The translations under genes were made by a program, and so were the position numbers. Of a stretch of DNA of 64,000 bases, positions 1 through 10,729 are shown in pieces (within the stretch, counting starts at the first letter, position 1; the number at the start of each line of letters is the position of its first letter). The notes below the pieces were generated by a model. It saw only the letters and a program-made list of their open reading frames with translations, was not told the origin of the DNA and ran no database searches. This stretch comes from Antitrichia curtipendula (Eukaryota > Streptophyta > Bryopsida > Hypnales > Leucodontaceae), in assembly GCA_951230915.1 (NCBI GenBank), contig OX579638.1, positions 25,128,696 to 25,192,695 on the forward strand, read 5' to 3'.

Positions 1-841
1 ACATAACTAACCATGGGATCTTGTAGTACACTAGTATAAGAATGTGTGGAATTTTTTTTAGAAACTTTGATCGCATAGAATCATAAATTGCAAGATATTT
101 GCATTTAAAGTAGAGAAAACAATATTTTTTTACACCTTGATTGACTATATTTTTTGGCTTTGAATCTTTTTTAACTTAAATCTTTTGCACTATTGATTTT
201 TATTTTCTAATTTTTTATGTAGAAGATATGAGTTGAGAATCTAGGAAAAGAATTTTTTTTTTTTAAAACTTAATTTTGACATAAAGATTGTTAAGTAGAA
301 GTAGGTTCAAAATTGAATGGATAGCTAAACCATTAATAGCTCTAAGATGGAATTGAGACATAATAATTCCAATGGTGAGATTGTTTTGGCAAACAAATCT
401 ACCCCTGCCTAACAATTTTTTTTTTTCAATTGTAAAGATTGCATTAAAAAATGGATTCTATTAAGTGTATTTTTTAAAAGATGCTTAGATTGGCAAAAAA
501 AGAAGATTGTCTATAACTTTCTCATCACTAGTTCAAATAGAATGAATCAAAGCTTTAGATAGAGACAAAAATCTATTCTTAGAAAAAAAATTAAAAATTA
601 AAAAAATTCAATTTTTTGTGATTTTTTTTGGGCTGCCCCTTGAGTTGTTTTTTTGACTCATGGTGGCATAACTTTTGTTTCTAAGCACCAATTGAGATAA
701 AATTTATATTTCCAGAAAGCTAATCTGATTTCCTTAATTCAATTTTATTTTCCAAAAAAATCATGTCAAAAATTGAAATCAAACAAGCCTACCCAAAACC
801 CCAAGAGTCCCCCATAGGAACTTTGAGACTTTAGGGGTCAA
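1..841. mobile_element. TTAA-family element, right part, cut by window start
   Basis: The right end reads ACTTTAGGGGTCAA, a decayed form of the family end CCTTTAGGGGTTAA. Interior blocks (a GGCTTTGAATC stretch near 157, the GGCTGCCCC block near 632 and the block after 690 describing ATTGAGATAAAATTTATATTTCC) recur in the copies at 16313, 31552 and 51762. It belongs to the second interior type, distinct from the 17286 copy. The left end lies outside the window. No coding capacity is visible. Confidence 0.6.
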
Positions 842-998
842 TGGACACTGTTTTAAAAAATAAAAATAAAAGATTAAAAATATTGTTATCTTGACATTTT
901 GTTGTGGGGATTGTAAATGCCCTAGTACAAGTAAGCTTAATCGTTGTTATTATTTGTGGAATAAACACCATCCTACATAACATTTAGTAGCAGAAGCC

Positions 999-1038
999 AA
1001 GTCTGCCTTCCTTTTGACAAGTCTGCCTTCCCTTTGAC
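999..1038. repeat. 20-bp tandem duplication
   Basis: Two adjacent 20-bp units starting AAGTCTGCCTTCC differ at one base. They sit just upstream of the palindromic motif pair at 1042-1106. Confidence 0.85.
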
Positions 1039-1041
1039 AGA

Positions 1042-1106
1042 ATGGTGCCGAATATTCGACATCATTTCATCCGCTGGATGATATGGTGCCGAATATTCGG
1101 CACCAT
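1042..1106. repeat. Duplicated palindrome with core GCCGAATATTCGGC
   Basis: Positions 1083-1106 form a perfect 24-bp palindrome, with core GCCGAATATTCGGC flanked by ATGGT/ACCAT. A second, imperfect copy at 1042-1065 carries the same left half and a diverged right half. The two are 41 bp apart, start to start. Function unknown; it could be a protein-binding site or a transposon end. Confidence 0.8.
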
Positions 1107-1388
1107 CAGTGGCTATGAGGACACGTGTCGAAATTTGTCAGAGTGGCAGGGTGGCTACTGCAAACTTGGGGTAAAAAGAATACTACTTTCAATTCTAACA
1201 GTGCAGAAAATCTACAGACTCGGAGTACTATAAATTCAAGTATTGTCAATTCAAATAGTACACGAAATATGAGTTTTATACAAAATAGCTGTCAAATCAT
1301 TGAACCAATGATTTTCAACATTCAAAATTCCTTGCAATGCTTCTTAAGACAAATGTGTTTCATAACTTAGGATGCAGAGACAACTATT

Positions 1389-1964
1389 TATATACCTATA
1401 GGGTGGTAGGAGGTAAAATAAACAATGTGGGATATGTAAATTAGAATTTGTATTTTCTCAACCGCTCATAGTGTAATCAAATTAAAGCAACAATTGTGAT
1501 TGAAGTATAATTTCAGACCTCATTTAGGCATAGTATAAAAACTTTTAAAAAAAAACTTTGAACTGAAAAAAGTTGTGAAATGAAGTTAAGATTTATCTCC
1601 AAAAATTCTTTTGGGATTTTGATCCTCCAATCAAAAGTTATGGATAAATTTCAGATAGGGGTTGGAAGGAAATTTGTTTTTGACATTTTCAAACATCCTC
1701 TCTGAAATTTGTCCAAAACTTTTGATTGGAGAATCATAATCTCAAATGGATTTTTGGAGATGAAATTTATCTTAATTTACCAACTTTTCATAGTTCACTT
1801 TTCTTTGAAATTTTTTATTATACTATTCCTAAATGAGGTCTGAAATTATACTTCAATCACAATTCCTACTTTGATTTTAACTATGAGTGGTTGAGAAACT
1901 ACAAATTCTAAATTAACATATCCCACACGGGTTGTTCTAACTCCTACCACCCCATAGGTATATA
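1389..1964. mobile_element. Foldback (long inverted repeat) element
   Basis: The 576-bp segment is a near-complete inverted repeat centred near 1680. The outer ends are TATATACCTATAGGGTGGTAGG on the left and its complement at 1941-1964. The inner arms carry AATTTCAGACCTCATTTAGG (about 1510-1530) and its complement (about 1830-1850). The core around TCCAATCAAAAGTTATGG is shared with the foldback at 7796-8122, so the two belong to one family. No target duplication is clear. An RNA from it would form a long hairpin. No protein is encoded. Confidence 0.8.
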
Positions 1965-2179
1965 ACGAGCTTCTCTTGACATTCAACAAATGAAAAGTAA
2001 ATATTGTAATGGTCACATAGAAGACTGCCTTGGTATGCTAATCATGATACTAGCTTGGATTTTAGGCAAACCAATTTTCTCTGTAAATCATATTTGTTTG
2101 TATGTTCAATCTTGAAATTATAGAAAGGAAATGGAGCGCGCCATGAATCCAATGCCGCACTCCCTGTACTGCAGCTTAG

Positions 2180-2266
2180 ATTAATGAGGCGTGGACGAAC
2201 ATCGTGGATGAGGCCTCCCTGAAGGCTACTCAATGTTATGTAGTGGGGGGAATAAATAGTAAATAA
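2180..2266 (+). pseudogene. Exon-like fragment, unknown family
   Basis: After an AG at 2178-2179 the frame ATT AAT GAG GCG TGG runs 28 codons to a TAA at 2264. The predicted residues include the stretch NEAWTNIVDEASLKATQ, with coding-like, higher-GC codons in otherwise AT-rich DNA. This could be the last exon of a decayed gene, but the opposite strand is also open here. I recognise no domain. Low confidence. Confidence 0.2.
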
Positions 2267-2869
2267 TAATATTATTATTAATGAATTCTTTCTCGAGGCA
2301 GGATTGTGAGAAAATCTGAGTAAATATTATCTCCTTCTGGAAATCATCTTTTTTCCATGGAATTTTTCCTAAGTCTTAACATGCTATCAGTTTGATACAT
2401 TCTCATATTTTCCCAATTGAGGCAATCAAGCATCAATTGGCATAATATCAACAGAGACAATGATCATCAACAAAACCCTCGTCTTCTAAGGCTCGGTGTA
2501 TACTTGGGGCCGGATTGAAGGATGGTTTGAACTCTCCAAATTTGAACGAATAAGATCACCTGATTCCTCCAATTTTAGCCCAAGGGTTTTATAGTAGGGC
2601 TAAGCCGGAACTTTAACTCATCCTATGTGTCGCCTAAGGTGGCATAGTTTTGGTGCCAAACTAGCCAAAAGTTGAACCTGCTTGGTTGAGGTTTTCATTT
2701 CTGTACAACGAAATACTTCCTCCGTCCAAAAATGATCTTCTGGTTGGATAAAATATTTGGAATTCATTGAATACAATTTAGGGCTTAGGTTTTGTTCTCT
2801 TTGTAGAAACTAGTGGGAGAGAGGCACTATCATCATCATCATCATCAATTACAATTAGCAATCTACAAC
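2267..2869. other. Unassigned stretch with one Stowaway-like end
   Basis: Mostly unique-looking AT-rich sequence. At 2714-2727 a TA is followed by CTTCCTCCGTCC, close to the left terminus of Stowaway MITEs (CTCCCTCCGTCC after a TA target). I cannot find the matching right end, so this is a weak call. A short ATC repeat lies at 2829-2846. Confidence 0.3.
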
Positions 2870-3339
2870 AATTGGAGTTGTGGCTTTGCTTGAAAGTTGT
2901 GTTTTTAGAGGTAGTGAAGTTGTTGTATCACATAATTGGGATAGGTTCGTGTTTTGAGGAAGTAAAAGAGAGAGTTGAGATGTAGCAATATATTTTGCAC
3001 TAGTGGTTCTCATTTGAATTGGTGTTACTTGAGAAGTTGGCTCAGGTTATTAGTAGTAGTCCATGGCTCGACCTTGATAGAAATAGTAGTTGACTGGAAT
3101 TCTACGCACCAAAAATGGTTCTCAGTGATCAATGGTTTGTAAGCATATAAACAATTGTATATGAATATGTGGTGGAGGATGTGTAAGGTAGCTAAGAAAA
3201 TAAAGTAATGGGAGTTCCAAAGTCGGTGTAAGAATAGTGTGCATTGTTTAAGTGTATTTGATGATGGTGAGTGTGATGCAAAAAAGTATTGCAATTGTGT
3301 AAGATTAGAGAATATATGTATATGTAAGTATAGATGGTG

Positions 3340-3340
<1 letters not shown>

Positions 3341-3409
<69 letters not shown>

Positions 3410-3426
3410 TGTGTGTGTGTGTGTGT
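3341..3426. repeat. (TA)n followed by (GT)n microsatellite
   Basis: About 33 TA units run directly into about 9 GT units. Compound TA/GT arrays like this are typical of plant intergenic DNA. They generate the false Tyr/Ile-repeat reading frames on both strands. Confidence 0.95.
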
Positions 3427-3914
3427 AAGGAGGGATTGGTAAGGGATTTAAATTTTATATACGGTTTGTAGGGTTGTAAAGGATGGAGGAATGTAAGAAG
3501 ACTGCAATTGTATTTAATAAGATAACGATAGTCTAAGCATGATACATTAGGGATAGATAAAGAGTGGGGTAGCAAGTGTGTGGTGAGAGGCGGGCGGTGA
3601 CTAAAATGAGAGGCAATGGAATATGTGGGTAGGAGGTGAGAGAATTGACAGTGTAGTTTTTAGAATGTTTTCATAAGTTTAGATTAGATGATTCATGTAT
3701 AAATATTGGAGAACAAGATGTAATTTATAAGGCAAGTGATTTTTTGTGAGTTGTAGGAAAATGACATCTAAGATTAGTGAAAGGAAAATCTGCAGAGAGG
3801 TATGTAGATTGGCTTTATGAACTAAGTCGGAGAATCAGGTGATATGAAAGAATAAGGGATACATGATATATGAATTAGATGAAGTATGTATTGTTAAAAA
3901 GTGCATTTATTTGA

Positions 3915-3945
<31 letters not shown>
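3915..3945. repeat. (CT)n(TA)n microsatellite
   Basis: About 8 CT units followed by about 7 TA units. Confidence 0.9.
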
Positions 3946-4260
3946 CAGAAGTTGTGTAGGGACTCTATACTATGCATGCATGTGTATTATTGGGAGCAAT
4001 TGTATGGGAAAATGGAGGAAAAGATATGTTTCTGTACGTAAAAAATTCTAGAGAAGTTGAAGAGCAATTGCAAGTCATAAATAGTATTGTCTCTATCTTT
4101 GAGGGTTTCAGTGCTAAGACTAGAAGGCGGAGTTGGTGGAATTGGTTGCCACGATTTTAAACATGGCTTTGTATAATAATTTTTTATACTAGAGGAAGAG
4201 GGAGAGCAAGAACATTTATAAATGTTGATAAAATTAGAACTAGATTACAAGATATTGGAG

Positions 4261-7200
4261 AAATATATATCTATATTCATGCAGTTCAAAACCATAATTC
4301 AAAACTATTACTATTGGAATTAATGTTGTTATTGTTGGTATAAATAGGACCATTCTACATAATTTTGTATCTTGCATAATTGGTGTGTAAGATGCAATCA
4401 CCACTTTTTTTGCATATAATTTTAATCTACACCACCTAGTAACTTAACTTTCTTTTATGAGTGCACATATTGTAAATAACCAAATGTGCACATGATTGAT
4501 GCAAATCCTTTATTAGGTAAAACAAATACTCAAACAAAGTACCCATTTAATTTTAATACATGTACAAGTCTCCTTCATTTGGGTGCCAAAATCTTGGTGC
4601 CCTCCTATTTTGTGTTGCATCAAGATCACTACCACATTGAGGTACTCCAATTCACTGTAATAATAGGAGAAATATGATAACTATGCAACCTTCTATCCAT
4701 CACTTAATTACACATTGTGAGCCTTTAAGTTGTCACTTTGATCTTAGAGTTTTTTTCATTTTTTTTCATTTCATTATTAGATTTTATAGACAAAAATACA
4801 TAAAAAGGAGTGTTAAATTATAATTGGTAAAGTTCCTACTAATATGGTATTTTATCATTAGAAATTTGGAGTGCTTTAAATATTCAAATTTTTTTCTTCT
4901 AAAATGTATTAGGTGTCTAAGAGGAGAATCAAGTGTTTGAGGGGCAACCAAACCTAGTAATTGCAAGATTTCCATTCTAATTAAAAAATTGACCCATAAC
5001 TACAAGTGCATGTGATAGAGCTTGGCTATATGAGAGTTAATAGTTCATAGTAGAAAGCTCCTTTTAGGCTTAGATATACTTGTAGTCAACCAAACTAGAG
5101 TATCATTGATTTTGAGAAAATAATAGAAAATTAGATGTGGGCTTTGCACATAAAAACTCAAGCAATATGAAGGATGATGCAACCAAAGATTGAAGAGAAG
5201 TGTTTTTGAGATAAAAACATGCCACAAGCTCAATGGTGCAATTGCTTCGTCAAAATCCCTTCTAGTCAAAAGATTCCATGTTCATTGGATTTAAAAGGAG
5301 GTAATTAAATTCAAATTTTTTGGTGAAAAGTACAAAGCAATAATATAAACCTACACTTAATGTGAGGGATCTTATTAAAGGTAAAACAAAAATTGGAATT
5401 TTTCCGAAATGCAAATGATGACTTTCTGAAAAATCAATTGTTTTAACAAGTATTAAAAAATTATAGAAATTATCCTAGTTGTGTTAAAATTTCACTAAAA
5501 ATTATAATATGTTTTTATTCATAATAACTCATCTTGACAAGTTTCAAGGAATTTCAATACTAACAAGTAATCAAACATATGACTGCATCAAATTCTATTA
5601 AATTTTAAACAAATTTGAGACGTTGACCAAAGCATCGGGAACTTGTGACATCCAAACAAGGTTGAAGAGTAGTCTTTTTTTACTCCGACAATCCCACTAG
5701 ACACTCCAAGCAAGCCAGAATCTTTGAAAAGTGCAAATTCCATCATCTAGGATTTTTACATTTTTTTTGCCTTGATAATTTGCTGGATTTTACAAGCCCA
5801 AATGGCCTGAAAATAGGGTTCGGGAGGCCCCTAAGAAAATTAGTGACTTTTAAATCCAATAGTAAAATCCATTTAGCATTTGGAGCTTTTTCCAAAAGTT
5901 ATAAAATAGTCCAACAATAAATTTGACTTTTATTAATAACTAGCAATTGTTAGCGGTTAAATCTAGAAACTTCTAGAGGATAAATGAGGAGAAGGCCTTA
6001 GAAGAGGCACTCTCTTTTCTTTCAAACCACCCCCATTTTTTTTATTGTCAAACCTTCGATGTTTTGTCTCTGTAGCGTTTTTTGGAAAATTTGGCCATTT
6101 CGCTACCACTTCATGTTTTGGATGCAATTTTGCTTAGCTTTTTAGTATTTTAGTGCACTTTTAAAAGGAAATGGTTGCACCTTCAAGCCTTAACACCTTG
6201 TTGTTTATCCACATGTTTTGTAAATGTAATTGCTGACCATTTTTGTGGCCTTGTAGATTTTATTTGAGCTTTGGGTCATTATATTTTTTTGTGATCTTGC
6301 ACTAGTTCCTTGTGTGGGAATTCCCATTTTAGAGAATCATATCTAAAGCCTTGACCTGCAAGACATGTAGTCCATGTCAAAGTTCTTTGTGTTTGGTACC
6401 TTGTTCATGTTCTAGAACTAACCAACAACAAAGCTTTGACTTCTCGTTGTTCTTTGCAGCACTCACCTTTTTTTGTTTTTTGTTTTTTGTTTTTTGTAGC
6501 TTGTGTTATTTACAGAAAAGCTATGACTTTGCAGACAAGTCCTCGATAGTATTTTTTGTCATCATTGATCAATTGTTTATAGCCTTATTAGCAAAACCAT
6601 TCCTAGCAGAGGATTGTTGACCTCCCTACCTTTTAAATGTTTATGATGGTTCTTAAAGTTCTTTTTCTTTTCTTTTTATCAACCATTGTCAGGTTGATAG
6701 TCCTTTACCTTAGGAAAACATTGGGTTACTGGTTGCAACTAGATTTGGTCCAGGATATGAGGGTGAGAAATAATAAAGTATAGTACTTCAAAGTAGGAGA
6801 AGTGCGTCATTTGCCATATAGAATCTCATAGTGTATGAAATAAATAAAACATCATATACAAAGGTTAATGACTTTGTATATAAAGTGTACAAACACCGCA
6901 TATTAATACTTGTATGGTATGTATGACTCAAGTATATACATACTCATAAATACCATATATAAATACCGTACCAATACCATGTATCAATACATGTATAAAT
7001 ACCATAGAAGTATAAAGTATAAATACATCTATAATATGTATACAAAAAGAATATCCATACTTGTATAAACCAATATGCAAAATGTATAAATTATGTGGAA
7101 ACTTGAAATCCTTTGCAATATATCATATAGTTGTAGTCATACTTGAAATGAATGCCATGGCCGCTCTATAGATCCAAATCAAGAGTGACTTAGCCTTCTG

Positions 7201-7467
7201 GAAAGCCAAGAAAATATAATACAATCTCTCCAAAAATCAGAGCAAAAAAAGGTATTGCCCGTTTGTAATAGCTTTTTGAAAACCACACTTCCAAATTTTT
7301 TGGTAGCTGAATGTCTATCCACTTCGGGATATGCTCCTGCCTCATAAAAACTCCACATACTTTTTGCTATACCTTCTTAGAAATCTGACTTCATAATATA
7401 AATCCTCCAAAAAATTAAGATAAAAAAGATAAAAACTCTGTTCTCAATATTTTGTCAAAATTAGAAT
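4261..7467. other. Unassigned AT-rich intergenic stretch
   Basis: No frame looks coding beyond short chance ORFs. The stretch at 6880-7080 iterates ATACC, TGTAT and ATACA words, a diverged simple repeat. Around 6455-6500 there are T-rich TTTTTTG repeats. No transposon ends are identifiable between 4261 and 7467. Confidence 0.5.
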
Positions 7468-7795
7468 CAATACTAGAAAATAATGTCCAAATCAACAAAA
7501 AATCACCAAGTTTTTGTTGATTTGGGTACTATATCAACCGTTTTTACAATTTTTAATTGATTCGGCACAAGTTAACAAAATGGTCACCAAATTTGTGTTG
7601 ATTCAAATAGTACAATGTCCAAGTCAACAAAAAGATCAATAATTTTTTGTTCATTTTGACTTAAAAGAAGTTTCAAATACATTTTCAACATTTGGACAAT
7701 GTTTAAATGACCATGGTTGAAATTCTATGTACAATGAATTTTTTTTCAAAACTTAATCATTCACAATTTGGTGTTCTTTAAAATCAGCAAACTAT

Positions 7796-8122
7796 AGAGG
7801 CCGTTTTGGCATAGTAAAACAACTTTTTTCAAAAGACTTTGAACTAAGGTGAGTTGTAAAATGAATCTACCTTTCATCTCCGAAAATCCGTTTGCACTTT
7901 ATAGTCTCCAATCAAAAGTTATGGACAAAATTCAGAGAGGGGTTGGAATCAACTTTTTCTTTGTCATTTTCGAACATCCTCTCTGAATTTTGTCCATAAC
8001 TTTTGACTGGAGACTTAAAATTGCAAAAAGATTTTTGGAGATGAAAGGTAGATTTATTTTACAACTTTTCTTAGTTCAAATGTTTTTGAAAAAAATTGTT
8101 TTACTATGCCAAAACGGCCTCT
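7796..8122. mobile_element. Foldback element nested in the CACTA element
   Basis: A 327-bp inverted repeat with outer ends AGAGGCCGTTTTGGCATAGT and the exact complement ending CGGCCTCT at 8122. The arms meet near 7960. The interior word CCAATCAAAAGTTATGGACA is shared with 1389-1964. The flanks show no clear target duplication, so the superfamily is unknown. A transcript would fold into a hairpin about 150 bp long. Confidence 0.85.
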
Positions 8123-8213
8123 GAAGTCCGCTGAATTAACAAAGTAACTGAAAAACAAATTGCAAAAATTATACTAATAAATTTTTACTTCATATATAAT
8201 CAAGTGTTTTTGT

Positions 8214-8392
8214 GCATAGTGTAGTGGCCAAGTTCATGGACTCCCATTTGGGAGGTGGGGGGTTCAAACCCCATGCCCTCAAGCGCCTGCATGGCGGGTT
8301 GCTTGTGTGGCATTTTAATATGTCTAGGTGCCATTGCCATGTGGTGCCATGTAACTAGTCGATTCAAATATGTATTCTTTTTTTTCCTTTTT
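8214..8392 (+). mobile_element. tRNA-derived SINE
   Basis: An A-box-like TGGCCAAGTTCATGG at 8225-8239 and a B box GGTTCAAACCC at 8261-8271 are spaced as in a tRNA-type RNA polymerase III promoter. The segment ends in a T-rich tail at about 8375-8392. No cloverleaf with a proper anticodon arm and acceptor stem is present, so this is a SINE head rather than a tRNA gene. Exact borders and target duplications were not found. The open frame on the complementary strand here is a by-product of the SINE. Confidence 0.6.
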
Positions 8393-8542
8393 ATACTTGA
8401 CCAAATCAACAAAAAATTTAACAAATTTTTGTTGGATAGTGTCCAAGTCATCATGTCCAAATCATGAAGAAACTAACAGACTAAATCAACACTTTTTTGT
8501 CGATTTTTTGTTGATTCGGTCTCAAATTTTCTATTAGTGAAT

Positions 8543-9200
8543 TAACTCTAAGGTTTAGATCCGGCAACTATTCTACACCCTCTTTACTTCTACACTCACA
8601 ATTCTTTCAAAATAACTTCAAACGTTAAGTGCTATATCTTTTAAAAAGCTATAGACTTTATACACAACTTCACCAAAATTCAAATTCAAATACACAATAA
8701 CCAAACTTCTACAAGTACTCAAAGTTTTGGTCCTCGACCTTAGTAGGCAGTAGACACTCTCTCACTTCATCATTCATAACTCTTGCATACAAATTTTCAA
8801 ATGAAACAAGTGATTAGTTTTTGGAGTAATCACAATAACAAAAAGTACAATCTCACAAAATTTCATTTCAAAATTTGCAGTACACACTGAGTTCTCTCTC
8901 CTCAAACTTTCGGCACTCAAAAACTAAACATTGAAGGAGAAGGAAGAAACCCCGACTCCGTATCCTTCCTCGAGGGGCCACATTAGCCTATGCCCATGCC
9001 ACATGGGTACTAACTTTTCATTGGCTATCCCCTTTGACTCCCCTTACATCCTTATCTACCCCTTCAACTTAACTAAAAGCCATCTGAAGTCCACAAAAAG
9101 GTAGAATGTTTCTACCCTTTGTTTCTTCTAGTTTCAAACACACAAAACAAAGTTGGAAAAACACATCTAAGTATAAAAACATATTTTAAGGCTCAAACAT
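8543..9200. other. Unassigned stretch
   Basis: AT-rich with an island of higher GC at about 8945-9060 (CCCCGACTCCG, CTCGAGGGGCC). It could be a leader region for the broken gene that follows, but nothing shows this directly. Confidence 0.3.
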
Positions 9201-9684
9201 ATGCCCATTAGAGGTAAAAAAAAACGAGTTCCAAGAAGATCATCATTCCATTTGCAAGAATTTGAAGATTCGTTTGACGGTGACAACAGCGTAATCCACA
9301 CAATCAATTTTAGTAAGAGGATTGACTGGACCTTCTGACCAATGTTAGTGGCCACGGCTTTCTTTGATGGGTCTGACCATACAATAGTATTGTTCATCGT
9401 TCAAACCCTCAAACTCCCTTCAAAAGTTACTTCTCTAGTGTTAGGTTCAACACACTAAATTTGCAATAGGATTACCAATGCCCAAGCGTCTCGCTGAAGA
9501 TTTGCATGCCATTGCTGCTCCACGCAAGGTTGCTTCGGCGGTTGAGAAGGCCCAACTTTATTTTGTAGACGCTCATGCGGTGGCGTAAGATCCAGTGGTA
9601 GAAGAGGCCAATTCGGTAGTTGAGTCAAAGAAAACTCAAACTCTTGATTTGGTAGAGGCTCTTCATCTTGACTCTCAAAAATAA
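9201..9684 (+). pseudogene. Broken protein-coding gene fragment, unknown family
   Basis: Two consecutive coding-like segments lie on the + strand. The first starts at ATG 9201 with a basic N-terminus (MPIRGKKKRVPRRSS), has a TGA at 9336, then continues hydrophobic (ATAFFDGSDHTIVLFIVQ) to TAA 9456. The second, in another frame, opens at 9445, passes ATG 9478 (MPKRLAEDLHAIAAPRKVA), has a TAA at 9586, and ends at TAA 9682. In the 36 codons from 9478, half start with G, a strong coding signature in AT-rich DNA. Two stops and one frame change suggest a pseudogene, though an intron could explain the frame change. I do not recognise the family. The complementary strand is also partly open, so the strand call is not certain. 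Confidence 0.4.
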
Positions 9685-9838
9685 CCTTCTAGTTTGACAA
9701 ATTGAATCCAAAGTCAAAAACATAAAAGAACTTCATCAAATTGATAAGCCTCTTGGGTGGTTTGCACTTCTTTATAATGGTACGTAGTAAGAAGGGATCA
9801 CTTTAAAGCCTTTCCCGTGTGATGTCATCCCTTTCTTT

Positions 9839-9871
9839 ATATATATATATATATTATTATTATTATTATTG
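9839..9871. repeat. (TA)n(ATT)n microsatellite
   Basis: About 8 TA units followed by about 6 ATT units. Confidence 0.9.
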
Positions 9872-10653
9872 AAATCCAACCAAATAATATATATGCACAT
9901 TTTTTTACATAATGCGTGCATTTACAATACGACACCGTGACTTAGATTTAGTCCAAACCCAGTTAGTAGAAATCTCCACCCTCTTGTTAATATGCCTTAG
10001 TAATCAAAATCAAAATCATAAGGGTGCAAAGAGGGCTAGTATTTGGATTGAGAAGCGAGTCATCAAGCCATGAGAGGTCCAATCATCAATCGTGAGAGGG
10101 ATTTGAATAGTCCAATTATCGGGCTAAGGCCAAAGACCGTAATTAGAGCTGTAAACATGAGAGAGGAAAGTGAGAGAGAAGGAAGTTCAAAGATTGAAGA
10201 AGCTAAGGATAGACTAGCTAACTTGATGTGTAAGCTCCAATATTTGATATAGAGAGAGAACCATTACTTAGAGGAATAGTTGACTTTTTGTGGGATTTTT
10301 GACTTAGAATTTAAAAACTAAAAAAAAATCCAAACAACTTGTAGTTGACTAAATTAGATGAGTGCTTTAAGTACATGTTTAATAGAATTCATTAAGCTTA
10401 TGTAGTTATGTCACCTTTCCCATTTGATTCCTTGATTAATGAAAAATAATTAGTAGTAGTAGAAGTCAACGGTGACAACTTAGATAATATTACAAAAATA
10501 AAAATAAAATATATATAGAAAATAGTGGATAAGTAGAGAATCTGAAAAGGAGGGAAGATTAAGTAAGAAAGAAAAGAGATTTGTCTAAGGTTAAAAATAC
10601 TATTGTAAACTTTCTACTTGAGCAATACCCAAAACCCTCAAGAAAACAACAAG
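9872..10653. other. Unassigned stretch
   Basis: No transposon ends seen. The segment 10540-10640 is purine-rich (GGAGGGAAGATTAAG) and ends in TTTCTACTTGAGCAATAC. A similar word, CTTTTACTTGAGCAACAC, lies at about 15277, hinting at a shared repeat. Confidence 0.3.
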
Positions 10654-10729
10654 ATGAAGCAAGATGGGTACTGTGACTTGATCACATTGAAGGAAGATGG
10701 AACTGTCTGTGGTATCAATGAAATTGGAG
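10654..10729 (+). CDS. Exon-like fragment with splice-donor-like end
   Basis: ATG AAG CAA GAT GGG TAC opens a frame with coding-like codons (MKQDGYCDLITLKEDGTVC and on) for about 25 codons. It reaches GGAG followed by GTATGT at 10730, a good plant 5' splice site. Reading through gives a stop after 42 codons. I do not recognise the peptide. No downstream exon is evident, so this may be a captured or decayed first exon. Confidence 0.3.

Larger units (their letters stand above)
2870..4260. other. C-poor, G-rich strand-asymmetric block
   Basis: The + strand is strikingly poor in C and rich in G, A and T over about 1.4 kb, with many GTAG, GGAG and TTGT words and few CC. The opposite bias is seen at 43440-44940 and 48960-51540. 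No frame has convincing coding content. It may be a remnant of a transposon family with biased base composition, or the product of strand-biased mutation. Confidence 0.5.
7468..8539. mobile_element. CACTA (En/Spm-type) non-autonomous element
   Basis: The right end, read on the complement, starts CACTAATAGAAAATTTGAG. The left end starts CAATACTAGAAAATAATG; 11 of its first 13 bases match, and similarity continues for about 40 bp through AATCAACAAAAAATC. The 3-bp sequence AAT flanks both sides (7465-7467 and 8540-8542), the target duplication length expected for CACTA elements. Subterminal copies of AAATCAACAAAAA recur in both orientations, as in the transposase-binding regions of this superfamily. 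A foldback (7796-8122) and a SINE (about 8214-8392) lie inside. There is no transposase, so it is non-autonomous. The left C-to-A change at base 3 would probably weaken mobility. Confidence 0.75.

Noticed and set aside
3192..3575. 127-codon open frame on the complement
   Set aside because: It runs through the TA/GT microsatellite and yields Tyr/Ile repeats; no coding signature outside it.
8200..8460. 86-codon open frame on the complement, and a possible tRNA gene
   Set aside because: The A and B boxes belong to a tRNA-derived SINE with a T-rich tail. No functional cloverleaf can be drawn, and the open frame is the translated SINE.
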